Part shown: piece by piece, positions 7,191-16,229 of the stretch
How positions within the stretch are numbered: position 1 is the first letter of the stretch
Layout: each line of letters begins with the position of its first letter
Source: an uncultured bacterium
Lineage (GTDB): Bacteria; Bacillota; Clostridia; Lachnospirales; Lachnospiraceae
Direction: 5' to 3'
NCBI GenBank assembly: GCA_905214675.1
Contig: CAJMMS010000010.1
Span: forward strand, 1-46,124
Length of the DNA stretch: 46,124 bases
Made by a program: the position numbers and the translations under genes
The notes under the pieces: model-generated
Databases searched by the model: none
What the model saw: only the letters and a program-made list of their open reading frames with translations
Told to the model about the DNA's origin: nothing

Positions 7191-8135
7191 TTACTCCTCT
7201 TCTTCTGAATCTTTTACATCAAAAAGGGCATTTACAAACTCATCCGCATCAAATTTCTGCAGATCGTCGATGCTCTCTCCTACTCCTATGTATTTTACCG
7301 GAATACCAAGTTCGGAATGGATGGCTACTGCAATACCGCCTTTTGCCGTTCCGTCCAGCTTCGTCAGAATGATGCCGGTAATATCTGCAATCTCAGAAAA
7401 CTGTTTTGCCTGTGCCAGTGCATTCTGTCCGGTCGTTCCATCTAATACAACCAGTGTCTCCCGATACGCTTCCGGATATTCACGTTCGATCACACGGTTA
7501 ATCTTTCCGAGCTCTGCCATAAGATTTTTCTTATTATGAAGGCGTCCTGCCGTATCGCAGAGCAGTACATCGGCATGGCGGGCTTTGGATGCCTGGATTG
7601 CATCGTATACAACGGCCGCCGGATCGCTTCCCTCCTGTCCGGATATGATCTCCACACCGGCACGGTTCGCCCATTCTGTCAACTGTTCTCCCGCGGCTGC
7701 GCGGAACGTATCTGCTGCTGCAAGAATGACACGTTTTCCCTGGTCTTTTAATTTACCTGCCAGTTTTCCAACGCTGGTTGTCTTTCCGACGCCATTGACA
7801 CCGATCACCAGCACAACCGACTGACGGTTCTCAAATTCATAAGCTGTCTCACCAACATTCATCTGTTCTTTGATACTGTCGATCAGAAGCTGCTTGCAGG
7901 CAGCCGGTTCTTTGATATGCTGCTCTTTTACTTTCTGTTTCAGATCTTCTACGATTGCTGTCGTGGCATTGATACCGAGATCTCCCATGATCAGGATTTC
8001 CTCGATCTCCTCGTAGAAATCTTCATCAATGGCAGAAAATCCGCTGAAAATCGAATCAATACCGGATACGATATTGTTCCTTGTCTTAGTCAGACCTTCT
8101 ACCAGGCGTTTAAAAAATCCTTTTTTTTCACCCAT
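7191..8135 (-). CDS. ftsY: Signal recognition particle receptor FtsY
   Basis: FtsY is the membrane-associated GTPase that docks the Ffh-ribosome complex at the translocon. The 314 residues comprise an N-domain and a G-domain with P-loop GVNGVGKTTSVGKLA, DTFRAAAGEQL, CDTAGRLHNKKNLM and TKLDGTAKGGIA. It lacks the long acidic A-domain of E. coli FtsY, as is usual in Gram-positives; a short basic N-terminus (MGEKKGFFKRL) may contact lipid. It follows smc by 13 bases, the conserved rnc-smc-ftsY order. Confidence 0.98.
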   Translation of the reverse strand: MGEKKGFFKRLVEGLTKTRNNIVSGIDSIFSGFSAIDEDFYEEIEEILIMGDLGINATTAIVEDLKQKVKEQHIKEPAACKQLLIDSIKEQMNVGETAYEFENRQSVVLVIGVNGVGKTTSVGKLAGKLKDQGKRVILAAADTFRAAAGEQLTEWANRAGVEIISGQEGSDPAAVVYDAIQASKARHADVLLCDTAGRLHNKKNLMAELGKINRVIEREYPEAYRETLVVLDGTTGQNALAQAKQFSEIADITGIILTKLDGTAKGGIAVAIHSELGIPVKYIGVGESIDDLQKFDADEFVNALFDVKDSEEEE

Positions 8136-8148
8136 CTTCTTTCCTTCC

Positions 8149-11100
8149 TCACTGTTCCAGTTCTTCTTCGATCAAATTCACGGATACCAGTGCCGAGACA
8201 CCTTTCTCCTGCATGGTAATGCCATACAGCCGGTCGGCTGCTGCCATGGTACCGCGTCTATGTGTAATAATAATAAATTGTGTATTTTTTGTCAACTTGT
8301 GCAGATAATTTGCATAGCGGCTGACATTTGCCTCATCCAGTGCTGCCTCGATCTCATCAAGCAGACAGAACGGCGATGGCTTCAGATGCTGGATCGCAAA
8401 CAGCAGGGCGATCGCAGTCAGGGCTTTCTCCCCTCCGGAGAGCTGCATCATATTCTGCAGCTTCTTGCCCGGTGGCTGGGAAATAATGCGGATGCCTGCC
8501 TCCAGGACATCTTCTCCTTCCACCAGTTCCAGCGTTCCCCTCCCGCCACCGAACAGTTCACGGAATGTCTTGTCAAATTCTGCCTGTATCCTGGCAAAAT
8601 TTTCCTGAAACTGTTTTCGCATCCCGGTATCCAGTTCAGCGATGATCTCTTCCAGTGCCTTTTCCGCTTTTACAAGATCGTCATGCTGATTTTGTAAAAA
8701 ATCATGGCGTCTGGACATTTCTTTGTAATCTTCGATCGCGTTTACATTGACATTGCCCAGTGCCCTGATCTCCGTTTTGATTTCGTTGATCCGCTTTCCT
8801 GCCTGTGTAAGGTTTCCACAGGTTTCATCCCTCCAGGCATCTGCCTCGGAAGGCGTGACCTGATATTCATCCCAGATGGCGCTGATCCGTCCGTCTTTTG
8901 TCTCTTCCATTTTTTCTTTTATGGAACTTAAACGGTAACACTCCTTGTCCAGTCCGGAAATCTGGCCAGAGAATTCTTCCTGTCTCGCAAAAAAGGTTTT
9001 CTGGACTCTGCCTTTTTCTTCTCTTTCTTCGGAACGCATCTTCAGCTTCCGGCTGCGCTCTTTTGCACGTTCTTCTTCTGTCCGTATCTGCTCTTCTGTT
9101 TTCCGGATCTGCACTTTCTTTTCTTCGGAATGTTCTTCCTGTTTTTGTGCTTTCTCTCCAATCTGGAGCTGTTCGGACTGAAGATCCTTTATTTCCTGCG
9201 CCACACGCCGGATATTCTGTTTTGCAAACACTTCCTGCTGTCTGGCTTCCGCCAGTTTCAGACGCAGGCTTTCTGTTTTTCCATTCTGCTTTTCCAGCGC
9301 AATACGCTGTATTTCCTGCTCTTTCTGCCAGGCTTCGATCTGTTCCTGGAGCATCTTTTCCTGCTTTTCCGAATCCAGCACTGCTTCATTTATAAGATGC
9401 TTTTCCTGTTTTATCTGTACCAGTTGTGCATCCAGATCCGCAGATTCTGTTCTTAAACGGGCAAGTTCTCCTTTGGATTCATCCAGCTTTTCTTCCATCT
9501 GCCGGATTTCCATACGCGCTGTGTTCTGCGAGACATAAGACTTTTGCAGTTGTTCATTGAGTTCCACGATCTTTTCCCGGTAACCGCTGCGTTTCCTGCG
9601 GTTTTCATCGATCTGGCGCTGCTGCTTTTCCAGATCACCTTTCAGAGCAGTGACGCGTTTCTGCAATTCTTCAACTTCTCTTCTTCGTCCGAGCAGATTG
9701 CTGCTGTTTTTGAAGGCACCACCTGTCATGGATCCCCCTGGGCTGAAAGACTCTCCTTCCAGTGTAACAATCCGCAGACTGTACTGATATTTTCTGGCAA
9801 CGGCGATCGCATGGTCGATATGATCCGCCACCAGCGTCCGCCCAAGCAGATAATGGATCAGCGCATGGTATCTGTCATCCGTCTGCACCAGTTCACTTGC
9901 AATCCCAAGGATCCCCGGCTCCTTTTTTGCATCCTCACGAAATGGCGCCGTTCCCTTTCGCCCCACTGCGGTCAGCGGAAGAAACGTTGCCCGTCCATAA
10001 CGGTTTTTCTTCAGAAATGTGATCATGCGTTTTGCCGTATCTTCGTCCTCTGTGACGATATTCTGGATACTGCCTCCAAGTGCTGTTTCGATCGCTGTTT
10101 CGTATTTTTTATCGGTCTTGATCAGATCTGCCACCACACCTACGATCCCGGACTCTTTTGTTTTCTGCTCCATCACTCTGCGGATGCTGTTTCCATATCC
10201 GTCATAACGTTCTGTCAGGTTGGTCAGTGTCTCCAGCCTGGAGGCTTCTCTGTGATAAGCGGACTGGTTCTGTTCCAGCTTACGGTTCTGTTCTGTAAGC
10301 ATCTGCTGCAGTTCTTGGGCATGCTGTTCCTGCTCTTTGCTTAGATCCAGAAGTTTTTCAATTTTTACCGATACCTCTTCGTAGGTACGTCTGCTCTGTG
10401 AAAGAATATCATTCTGCCTGGCATCTTCGCTTCCGATACGCAGAAGTTTATTGGTCACTTCTGCCTTTCGTATCTGTACCTGCTCCTGCATGGTATCATA
10501 ACGCTGTACTTTTCCTTTTACCGAAGCCCTCTGGTTCAACAGATGGATGATTTCATTTTTTCCATCTTCCATCTGCCGTTCCAGATGCGTCAGAAGTGCT
10601 GTCGTGGCATCCGCCTCCAGTTTAAAATCTGCTTCTTCTGCTGCCGCCTGCTTTCTGAATTCCTGCCATTTAAGAAGATTTTCTTCTTCCTGCTGTTTCT
10701 GAATCTCTTTTTTTGAAATCTCCTCTTCTACGATGATTTTCCGCTCCTGCATCTGCTGTTTCTGCTGGATGGCTGCGCGGATCTGTTCCTGTAATACCCC
10801 GATCTGTCCTGCCATCTGCTGCCGGAAAAGTTCGCTTTGTTTTTCTTCCTCTTTGAGCTGGTCGATCACCTGATCTAATGCTTCCAGATCTTTTTCCTGC
10901 TTTTTGTATTTTTCCCCTTCTTTTTCATACTCTTTTTTCAGCGACTGAAGCTGTTCTTTGGCAATCCTGTATTTTTCTTCCGTTTCCGACAGTTCCTTTT
11001 CCATACGTTCCATTTCCAGAAGGAACATATGAAGATCTACTTTTTTCAGTTCTTCTTTCTTCTTCAGATAGATCTTTGCCTGTTCTGCCTGACGTTTAAG

Positions 11101-11712
11101 CGGAACAAGCTGGCGTTCCAGTTCCGTCAGGATATCATTCACACGGACCAGATTTGCTCTTTCATCTTCCAGTTTCTTACAGGCAGCCGCTTTCCGCCTT
11201 TTAAACTTGACGATTCCTGCCGCTTCATCAAACAGTTCACGTCTCTCTTCCGGCCTGCCGCTTAAGATCTTATCGATCTGTCCCTGTCCGATGATCGAAT
11301 ATCCCTCTTTTCCGATGCCGGTATCATAAAAAAGTTCCTGTATATCTTTTAACCGGCAGGTTGTCCCATTTAACCGGTATTCACTTTCACCGGAACGGTA
11401 TACCCGCCTGCTTACTGTCACTTCTCCATACTCGACCGGCAGTTCGTGATCTGCATTGTCCAGTGTGATCGCAACTGACGCAAATCCAAGAGGTTTCCTG
11501 TTTTCCGTACCGGAAAAAATAACGTCCTGCATATTTGCACCACGAAGCTGTTTTGCACTCTGCTCTCCAAGCACCCAGCGCACCGCATCTCCCACATTGC
11601 TCTTCCCGCTTCCGTTCGGTCCTACAATCCCGGTAATACCATTATGAAATTTAAAATCAATCTTGTTTGCAAATGATTTAAATCCTTGTATCTCAAGACT
11701 TTTTAAATACAT
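8149..11712 (-). CDS. smc: Chromosome segregation protein SMC
   Basis: SMC is the ATPase core of the bacterial condensin complex with ScpA and ScpB and organises and resolves sister chromosomes. The 1187 residues are full length: Walker A GPNGSGKSNVGDAVRW near residue 32, two long Glu/Gln/Lys-rich coiled-coil arms (about 165-500 and 670-1000), a hinge around 510-660 (GIVGVVADLI, then GRTLVADHIDHA), and the C-terminal head with LSGGEKALTAIALLFA and Walker B PFCLLDEIEAALDEANV. It lies between rnc and ftsY, 4 bases after rnc, as in most Firmicutes. Confidence 0.98.
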   Translation of the reverse strand: MYLKSLEIQGFKSFANKIDFKFHNGITGIVGPNGSGKSNVGDAVRWVLGEQSAKQLRGANMQDVIFSGTENRKPLGFASVAITLDNADHELPVEYGEVTVSRRVYRSGESEYRLNGTTCRLKDIQELFYDTGIGKEGYSIIGQGQIDKILSGRPEERRELFDEAAGIVKFKRRKAAACKKLEDERANLVRVNDILTELERQLVPLKRQAEQAKIYLKKKEELKKVDLHMFLLEMERMEKELSETEEKYRIAKEQLQSLKKEYEKEGEKYKKQEKDLEALDQVIDQLKEEEKQSELFRQQMAGQIGVLQEQIRAAIQQKQQMQERKIIVEEEISKKEIQKQQEEENLLKWQEFRKQAAAEEADFKLEADATTALLTHLERQMEDGKNEIIHLLNQRASVKGKVQRYDTMQEQVQIRKAEVTNKLLRIGSEDARQNDILSQSRRTYEEVSVKIEKLLDLSKEQEQHAQELQQMLTEQNRKLEQNQSAYHREASRLETLTNLTERYDGYGNSIRRVMEQKTKESGIVGVVADLIKTDKKYETAIETALGGSIQNIVTEDEDTAKRMITFLKKNRYGRATFLPLTAVGRKGTAPFREDAKKEPGILGIASELVQTDDRYHALIHYLLGRTLVADHIDHAIAVARKYQYSLRIVTLEGESFSPGGSMTGGAFKNSSNLLGRRREVEELQKRVTALKGDLEKQQRQIDENRRKRSGYREKIVELNEQLQKSYVSQNTARMEIRQMEEKLDESKGELARLRTESADLDAQLVQIKQEKHLINEAVLDSEKQEKMLQEQIEAWQKEQEIQRIALEKQNGKTESLRLKLAEARQQEVFAKQNIRRVAQEIKDLQSEQLQIGEKAQKQEEHSEEKKVQIRKTEEQIRTEEERAKERSRKLKMRSEEREEKGRVQKTFFARQEEFSGQISGLDKECYRLSSIKEKMEETKDGRISAIWDEYQVTPSEADAWRDETCGNLTQAGKRINEIKTEIRALGNVNVNAIEDYKEMSRRHDFLQNQHDDLVKAEKALEEIIAELDTGMRKQFQENFARIQAEFDKTFRELFGGGRGTLELVEGEDVLEAGIRIISQPPGKKLQNMMQLSGGEKALTAIALLFAIQHLKPSPFCLLDEIEAALDEANVSRYANYLHKLTKNTQFIIITHRRGTMAAADRLYGITMQEKGVSALVSVNLIEEELEQ

Positions 11713-11716
11713 GTTT

Positions 11717-12415
11717 TCAGATATTTCCTTTCAGTTTGATGATCGCACGATAAGCTGCTTCCTGCTCTGCTGCCTTTTTCGTTCTGCCGGTTCCTTCTCC
11801 AAGCGTCTCATCGCCCACTACCAGACTTACCACAAATTTTTTGTCATGATCCGGGCCAATCTCACCGGTCAGGACATACTCAATCTCTTTTCCCTTATAA
11901 TCACTCTGCACAATCTCCTGCAGAATAGTCTTGCTATCATAAAAGAGTTTTTTGTGTTCTATGTCTTTTAATATAAATTTGTAAATAAACTCCTTTGCAT
12001 TAGCAAAACCACCATCCAGATAAATCGCGCCGATCACACTTTCCATCGCATCGGATGTGATCGAATCACGGTTTCTGCCGCCTGTGCGTTCTTCCCCTTT
12101 TCCAAGAAACAGATAACTTCCCAGATTAATCTCATGCGTACACAACGCAAGCGTTGGCTCGCATACGATACTGGCACGCAGTTTTGTCATCTCTCCCTCT
12201 GCCATATCCGGATAATTATGAAAAAGATACTCACTGCTTATGATCTCAAGCACCGCATCACCAAGAAACTCCAGACGTTCATTGTCTTTCAGTCCCTCAT
12301 GTCTGTGCTCATTGGCATAAGAACTGTGTGTGAGTGCCTGTTTAAAAAGTGCTTTATCACGAAAAACATAGCCTATCTTCTTTTCCAGTTCATTCAAATC
12401 TTTTGTGTGCTTCAT
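11717..12415 (-). CDS. rnc: Ribonuclease III
   Basis: RNase III cleaves double-stranded RNA and processes 16S/23S rRNA precursors and some mRNAs and small RNAs. The 232 residues show the catalytic signature NERLEFLGDAVLEII (about residues 41-55), the second acidic cluster SDAMESVIGAIYLDGG and a C-terminal double-stranded RNA-binding domain (about 160-230, ending GTGRTKKAAEQEAAYRAI). The start has GGAGGTGTAAA before ATG. It lies between acpP and smc; the 150-base gap to acpP contains two sizeable hairpins. Confidence 0.98.
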   Translation of the reverse strand: MKHTKDLNELEKKIGYVFRDKALFKQALTHSSYANEHRHEGLKDNERLEFLGDAVLEIISSEYLFHNYPDMAEGEMTKLRASIVCEPTLALCTHEINLGSYLFLGKGEERTGGRNRDSITSDAMESVIGAIYLDGGFANAKEFIYKFILKDIEHKKLFYDSKTILQEIVQSDYKGKEIEYVLTGEIGPDHDKKFVVSLVVGDETLGEGTGRTKKAAEQEAAYRAIIKLKGNI

Positions 12416-12440
12416 TTTACACCTCCATATTTATGATACC

Positions 12441-12480
12441 AAGGTCAAAATCCTGAAACCGTATGGCATCTTCTGACCTT
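12441..12480 (-). promoter_or_regulatory. Inverted repeat in the rnc leader
   Basis: AAGGTCA (12441-12447) and TGACCTT (12474-12480) form a 7-bp perfect inverted repeat with a 26-base interior, ending 26 bases upstream of the rnc start. It could fold in the rnc leader mRNA. In other bacteria RNase III cuts stem-loops in its own leader, which makes this a candidate for autoregulation, but only the repeat itself is seen. Confidence 0.35.
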
Positions 12481-12510
12481 AACATCATTCTATTTAAGAA
12501 TACCTTTGAT

Positions 12511-12552
12511 ATATACAGAAGGGGTGCCGATTCTTAGCACCCCCTTGTATAT
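12511..12552 (-). terminator. Hairpin between acpP and rnc (probable terminator or processing site)
   Basis: A long stem pairs ATATAC with GTATAT outside and GGGGTGC with GCACCCC inside, with a small internal bulge and a 9-base loop. It lies 14 bases after the acpP stop. The sequence following it on the minus strand is only moderately T-rich, so it could be a partial terminator or an RNA-stability element that sets the acpP-to-rnc ratio. Confidence 0.5.
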
Positions 12553-12565
12553 GCCAGTTCTGTTA

Positions 12566-12796
12566 TTAGTTTAATGCATTCTTAATCGCTTCTACTGCAT
12601 CACCAACTGAAACAATTTTTTCAGCCTCTTCGTTTGGAATTTCGATATCAAATTCTTCCTCGATTCCCATAATAATCTGGAAAACGTCAAGAGAATCTGC
12701 ACCAAGTTCATCTACAAATGTCGTATCCAGAGTAATTTCGTTTGCATCAACGTTCAATACTTCTGCAATGATTTTTGCTAACTTTTCAAATTCCAT
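12566..12796 (-). CDS. acpP: Acyl carrier protein
   Basis: This is the 76-residue acidic carrier that holds fatty-acyl intermediates on a phosphopantetheine arm. The attachment serine is in DELGADSLDVFQIIM (Ser36 by position). The ATG follows AGAGGTAAAATC, 13 bases after plsX, matching the usual plsX-acpP order. The hairpin downstream separates it from rnc. Confidence 0.97.
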   Translation of the reverse strand: MEFEKLAKIIAEVLNVDANEITLDTTFVDELGADSLDVFQIIMGIEEEFDIEIPNEEAEKIVSVGDAVEAIKNALN

Positions 12797-12809
12797 GATT
12801 TTACCTCTC

Positions 12810-13829
12810 TTATCCTTTTTGCTCTTCGTTTATAATATTTTCTCTGATTTTCTGATTGATTTCCTGCTGTGTAAACTGAACACACTGTATGATCGAATTC
12901 TTGACTTCTACCGCTTTGGAACTTCCATGTGTCTTTACAACCAGGCCGTTCAATCCTAAAAGCGGTGCCCCGCCATACTCTGTAGCATCAAAAGACTTCA
13001 GCGTCTCTTTTAGTGCCGGTTTTACCAGTAACGCACCGATTTTCGAGCGCAGGCTTGTCATCATACCCTGTTTTACTTTTTCAATCAGGGTTGCGCCGAC
13101 TCCTTCGTAAAGCTTCAGGATGACATTTCCCACAAAAGCTTCACAGACAATGACGTCACAGACACCCTGTGGAATATCACGTGCTTCCACACTTCCGATG
13201 AAATTAAGATCGCTGCATGCTTTCAGCAAAGGAAACGTCTCTTTTACAAGTGCGTTGCCTTTCTCTTCCTCTGCGCCAATATTGACCAATCCGACTCTTG
13301 GATTTTTCACACCCACAACATTTTCCATGTAAATAGAACCGATTTTCGCAAACTGTACCAGATGTGACGGTCTGGCATCCACATTTGCTCCACAGTCTAT
13401 CAGAAGTGAAACTCCATTGCGAGTAGGGATCAGCGGTGCCAGCGGTGGTCTCTCGATTCCCTTGATCCTGCCTACGATCACCTGACCGCCTACCAGGATC
13501 GCTCCGCTGCTTCCCGCAGAAACGAAAGCGTCTGCTTCTTTCTGTTTCACCATATTCATGCCCTTCACGATCGATGAGTCTTTTTTCCTGCGAATTGCCA
13601 TGACAGGCGGCTCGGCTGTCTCGATCACTTCTTCTGTATGAACGATCTCCAGTCTTTCTCGCGGAAAGGTATATTTGGAAAGCTCAGCTTCAATATCCGG
13701 CTTTCTCCCCGTCAGATAGATAAAAATATCTTTTCTGGCATTCAGTGCTTCGATCGCACCTTTTACGATTTCTCCGGGTGCATTGTCCCCGCCCATGGCG
13801 TCTACAACTACCCTTACCATATCCTGCAT
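12810..13829 (-). CDS. plsX: Phosphate acyltransferase PlsX
   Basis: PlsX makes acyl-phosphate from acyl-ACP for phosphatidic acid synthesis by PlsY. The 339-residue product starts MQDMVRVVVDAMGGDNAPGE, with family motifs GSSGAILVGGQ and GAEEEKGN. The start is the ATG at 13829, 7 bases after AGGAGG; an in-frame codon further upstream falls inside the promoter and is rejected. A promoter lies just upstream, so plsX-acpP, and perhaps rnc onward, form a transcription unit separate from yceD-rpmF. Confidence 0.97.
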   Translation of the reverse strand: MQDMVRVVVDAMGGDNAPGEIVKGAIEALNARKDIFIYLTGRKPDIEAELSKYTFPRERLEIVHTEEVIETAEPPVMAIRRKKDSSIVKGMNMVKQKEADAFVSAGSSGAILVGGQVIVGRIKGIERPPLAPLIPTRNGVSLLIDCGANVDARPSHLVQFAKIGSIYMENVVGVKNPRVGLVNIGAEEEKGNALVKETFPLLKACSDLNFIGSVEARDIPQGVCDVIVCEAFVGNVILKLYEGVGATLIEKVKQGMMTSLRSKIGALLVKPALKETLKSFDATEYGGAPLLGLNGLVVKTHGSSKAVEVKNSIIQCVQFTQQEINQKIRENIINEEQKG

Positions 13830-13854
13830 ATTTTTTCCTCCTGTTGCAATTCCT

Positions 13855-13883
13855 AATATACTAGAGTGCGATATAAAAATCAA
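13855..13883 (-). promoter_or_regulatory. SigA-type promoter of plsX
   Basis: Minus-strand TTGATT (13883-13878), a 17-base spacer and TATATT (13860-13855) lie 26 bases upstream of the plsX ATG and downstream of the rpmF terminator. FapR, the usual PlsX regulator of Bacillus, has no obvious operator here. Confidence 0.6.
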
Positions 13884-13920
13884 CCTAAAAAATTGTTTTT
13901 CGGATCTGCGGCGTTCTGTT

Positions 13921-13950
13921 TCTGAAATCCGCCAAAGGCTGTATCAGATG
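13921..13950. repeat. Intergenic repeat, copy 1
   Basis: A 30-base block (TCTGAAATCCGCCAAAGGCT, then GTATCAGATG) matches the block at 14949-14978 at 26 of 30 positions in the same orientation. Both copies sit in intergenic space next to minus-strand gene ends. No open reading frame or transposase is linked to them. Identity of the element is unknown. Confidence 0.6.
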
Positions 13951-13991
13951 TTATTTTTCGATTCATCCGGGTTAAGATTGGATTAAATCTG

Positions 13992-14041
13992 CAAAAAAAG
14001 AAGAACCAGAGACATAGCACATCGCCAAAATCCCTGATTCT
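13992..14041 (-). terminator. Intrinsic terminator after rpmF
   Basis: Arms at 14002-14012 and 14031-14041 form an 11-bp stem in the minus-strand RNA, with two positions that are G-U pairs only in that direction, followed by a 7-base T-run (13993-13999 as A on the plus strand). This ends the yceD-rpmF unit. Confidence 0.85.
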
Positions 14042-14056
14042 ATCGTATCTATGCAA

Positions 14057-14239
14057 TTAGTCTTCAACTGCAACGATCTCTTTTTTATTGTATGTTCCGC
14101 AGTTTTTGCAAACTCTGTGAGACATCATCAGCTCACCACATTTGCTACATTTTACCAGATTCGGAGCAGTCATTTTCCAGTTTGCTCTTCTCTTGTCTCT
14201 TCTTCCTTTGGAAGATTTATTCTTTGGACAGATTGACAT
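14057..14239 (-). CDS. rpmF: 50S ribosomal protein L32
   Basis: The 60-residue product starts MSICPKNKSSKGRRDKRRAN and has the four zinc-binding cysteines of the C+ form: CSKCGE and CKNCG. It follows yceD by 3 bases, the conserved pairing, and precedes a strong terminator. Confidence 0.97.
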   Translation of the reverse strand: MSICPKNKSSKGRRDKRRANWKMTAPNLVKCSKCGELMMSHRVCKNCGTYNKKEIVAVED

Positions 14240-14242
14240 GGC

Positions 14243-14770
14243 TTACACCTCCTTAAATTTATTGAAGATATCACGGATCTGTGCCATTCTGGGATCTAAA
14301 TCTGTATGATCACAGTCGCAGGTCCCATGATTCAGATTCTTACCGCATATACTGCAGATTCCTTTACAGTCCTCTTTGCACAGTACACGAAGCGGCCAGT
14401 TCACCAGAATCTCGCTGTAGACCAGCTCATCCACATCCAGGTCATATCCATGTATATACGCGCATTCATCGAGCGCTTCCTTTCGTTCTTCTTCGGTAAG
14501 GTTCATATCGATCTTCTTTTCAAAATCAAGTGTAAACTCTACCGGAACTTCCTCCAGGCAGCGTCCGCAGGGAATCAAAATCGTAAGATCCATCTTGCCC
14601 TGTATTAACAGATTCCGTTTTCCTTTGTTCGTGAGAACCAGTGAAACCGGAGTCTTTCGGGTAATCGGATACCTGCCGAGCTTCATCTCAAATGTATCCG
14701 GACCGAAGTCTGCATCTACCCGCAGTATCTTTCCATCGTCTTTCAGAACATCGTTTAAAGCTATCTGCAT
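14243..14770 (-). CDS. yceD: YceD/DUF177 family protein
   Basis: This 175-residue protein belongs to the DUF177 family encoded immediately upstream of rpmF in most bacteria; in E. coli and plants members are needed for normal 23S rRNA accumulation. The family cysteines are visible as IPCGRCLEEV, then CKEDCKGICSICGKNLNHGTC, suggesting metal binding. A consensus promoter lies about 27 bases upstream of its ATG. The exact biochemical role is not established. Confidence 0.9.
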   Translation of the reverse strand: MQIALNDVLKDDGKILRVDADFGPDTFEMKLGRYPITRKTPVSLVLTNKGKRNLLIQGKMDLTILIPCGRCLEEVPVEFTLDFEKKIDMNLTEEERKEALDECAYIHGYDLDVDELVYSEILVNWPLRVLCKEDCKGICSICGKNLNHGTCDCDHTDLDPRMAQIRDIFNKFKEV

Positions 14771-14796
14771 AATATCCTCCTATCCACGCCTAAACT

Positions 14797-14825
14797 ATTA
14801 TATCCATGCATCCTGCATTTGTCAA
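14797..14825 (-). promoter_or_regulatory. Consensus SigA-type promoter of yceD-rpmF
   Basis: Minus-strand TTGACA (14825-14820), 17-base spacer, TATAAT (14802-14797): a perfect match to the consensus, 26 bases before the yceD ATG. High expression of a ribosomal-protein operon would fit. Confidence 0.9.
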
Positions 14826-14891
14826 CCCATTTTTTTGTTTCAGGTCGAATGCATGCAAGACCTGCACGCGATCCTGGTCAGTCCGGGCAAT

Positions 14892-14927
14892 AAGAAACTG
14901 CCGCAAATCGCTTCGCAGCAGTTTCTT
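14892..14927 (-). terminator. Probable terminator of pta-ackA
   Basis: Perfect 10-bp arms AAGAAACTGC (14892-14901) and GCAGTTTCTT (14918-14927) surround a 16-base loop. On the minus strand it lies 85 bases after the ackA stop; the stem itself ends T-rich. The tract is short, so termination may be incomplete. Confidence 0.6.
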
Positions 14928-14948
14928 CTATTATTATTCATGAATGCC

Positions 14949-14978
14949 TCTGCAATCCGCCGGAGGCTATATCAGATG
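14949..14978. repeat. Intergenic repeat, copy 2
   Basis: This is the second copy of the 30-base block at 13921-13950 (26/30 identical). Here it contains a GCCTC/GAGGC stem and lies between the ackA stop and the terminator. A weaker 18-base resemblance of its flank (GCCTC side, inverted) occurs near 42860. Confidence 0.6.
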
Positions 14979-15012
14979 CCATACAATTGTTCTGTACTTC
15001 GTACTCCCACAA

Positions 15013-16200
15013 TTATACCAGGGCAACGGTCTCGCGGCAGATAGCCAGTTCTTCGTTTGTCGGGATAACTGCTACTTTTACTTTGGAATCAGCAGCAGAG
15101 ATCACGCAGTTGTCACCGCTCTTTGCATTTGCTTCTGCATCCAGCGTAATTCCCAGGTAACCCAGGTAGCTGCAGATCTTCTCACGTACCAGTCCTACGT
15201 TTTCACCGATACCTGCTGTAAATGCGATCGCATCTACACCATTCATGGCTGCCACATAAGAACCTACGTATTTTGCTACACGATAGCAGAATACTTCGAT
15301 TGCTGCGATTGCACGTTTGTTGCCTTCTTTTGCACCTGCTGTCAGATCACGGAAGTCGCTTGACAGTCCGGAGATACCTTCCAGACCGGATTTTTTGTTC
15401 AGAACGTTCATAACGCCTGCGATATCCAGATCTTCTTTTTTCGCAATGTATTCCATGATAGCCGGATCAATATCACCGGAACGTGTACCCATTACCAGAC
15501 CTTCCAGCGGAGTCAGACCCATGGAAGTATCCACACATTTGCCGTCTTTTACTGCACTGACAGATGCACCGTTTCCAAGGTGGCATACGATGATCTTGGA
15601 GTTTTCCAGATCCATGCCAAGGAAGTTTGCTGTTTCTTTGGATACAAAGCTGTGAGAAGTTCCGTGGAAACCGTATCTTCTTACTTTATATTTCTCATAA
15701 TATTCATATGGCAGACCATACAGATATGCTTTTTCCGGCATGGTCTGATGGAAAGCGGTATCAAATACAGCTACCATCGGTACGCCCGGCATCAGCTCTT
15801 TACATGCATTGATACCGATCAGGTTTGCCGGGTTGTGCAGCGGTGCAAGGTCGTTGCACTGTGCAACTGCTTCCAGAACTTCGTCTGTGATCACAACGGA
15901 AGAAGCAAATTTCTCGCCGCCGTGTACGATACGGTGACCGACTGCATTTACTTCTGACAGGCTCTTGATCGCACCTGTTTTGTCGTTTACCAGTGCATCC
16001 AGTACCATCTGGATCGCTTCTTTGTGTGTTGGCATAGCTGCCTCTGTGATCTCTTTGTCGCATCCGGCTTTCTGGTAAACCAGTCTTCCGTCAATACCGA
16101 TTCTCTCGCAGAGACCTTTTGCCAGAACATCTTCGGTATCAGAATTGATTAACTGATACTTCAGAGATGAACTTCCGCAGTTGATAACTAATACGTTCAT
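15013..16200 (-). CDS. ackA: Acetate kinase
   Basis: AckA transfers phosphate between acetyl-phosphate and ADP, giving acetate and ATP, the last step of acetogenic fermentation. The 395 residues show the ASKHA-fold signatures MNVLVINCGSSSLKYQLI, the catalytic-Arg-region VGHRIVHGGEKF, VFDTAFHQTMPEKAYLY, YGFHGTSH and GIGENVGLVREKI. It follows pta by 29 bases behind AGGAGG; both form one operon. Confidence 0.98.
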   Translation of the reverse strand: MNVLVINCGSSSLKYQLINSDTEDVLAKGLCERIGIDGRLVYQKAGCDKEITEAAMPTHKEAIQMVLDALVNDKTGAIKSLSEVNAVGHRIVHGGEKFASSVVITDEVLEAVAQCNDLAPLHNPANLIGINACKELMPGVPMVAVFDTAFHQTMPEKAYLYGLPYEYYEKYKVRRYGFHGTSHSFVSKETANFLGMDLENSKIIVCHLGNGASVSAVKDGKCVDTSMGLTPLEGLVMGTRSGDIDPAIMEYIAKKEDLDIAGVMNVLNKKSGLEGISGLSSDFRDLTAGAKEGNKRAIAAIEVFCYRVAKYVGSYVAAMNGVDAIAFTAGIGENVGLVREKICSYLGYLGITLDAEANAKSGDNCVISAADSKVKVAVIPTNEELAICRETVALV

Positions 16201-16229
16201 TTTAACATCCTCCTGATATGTAACTTTTA

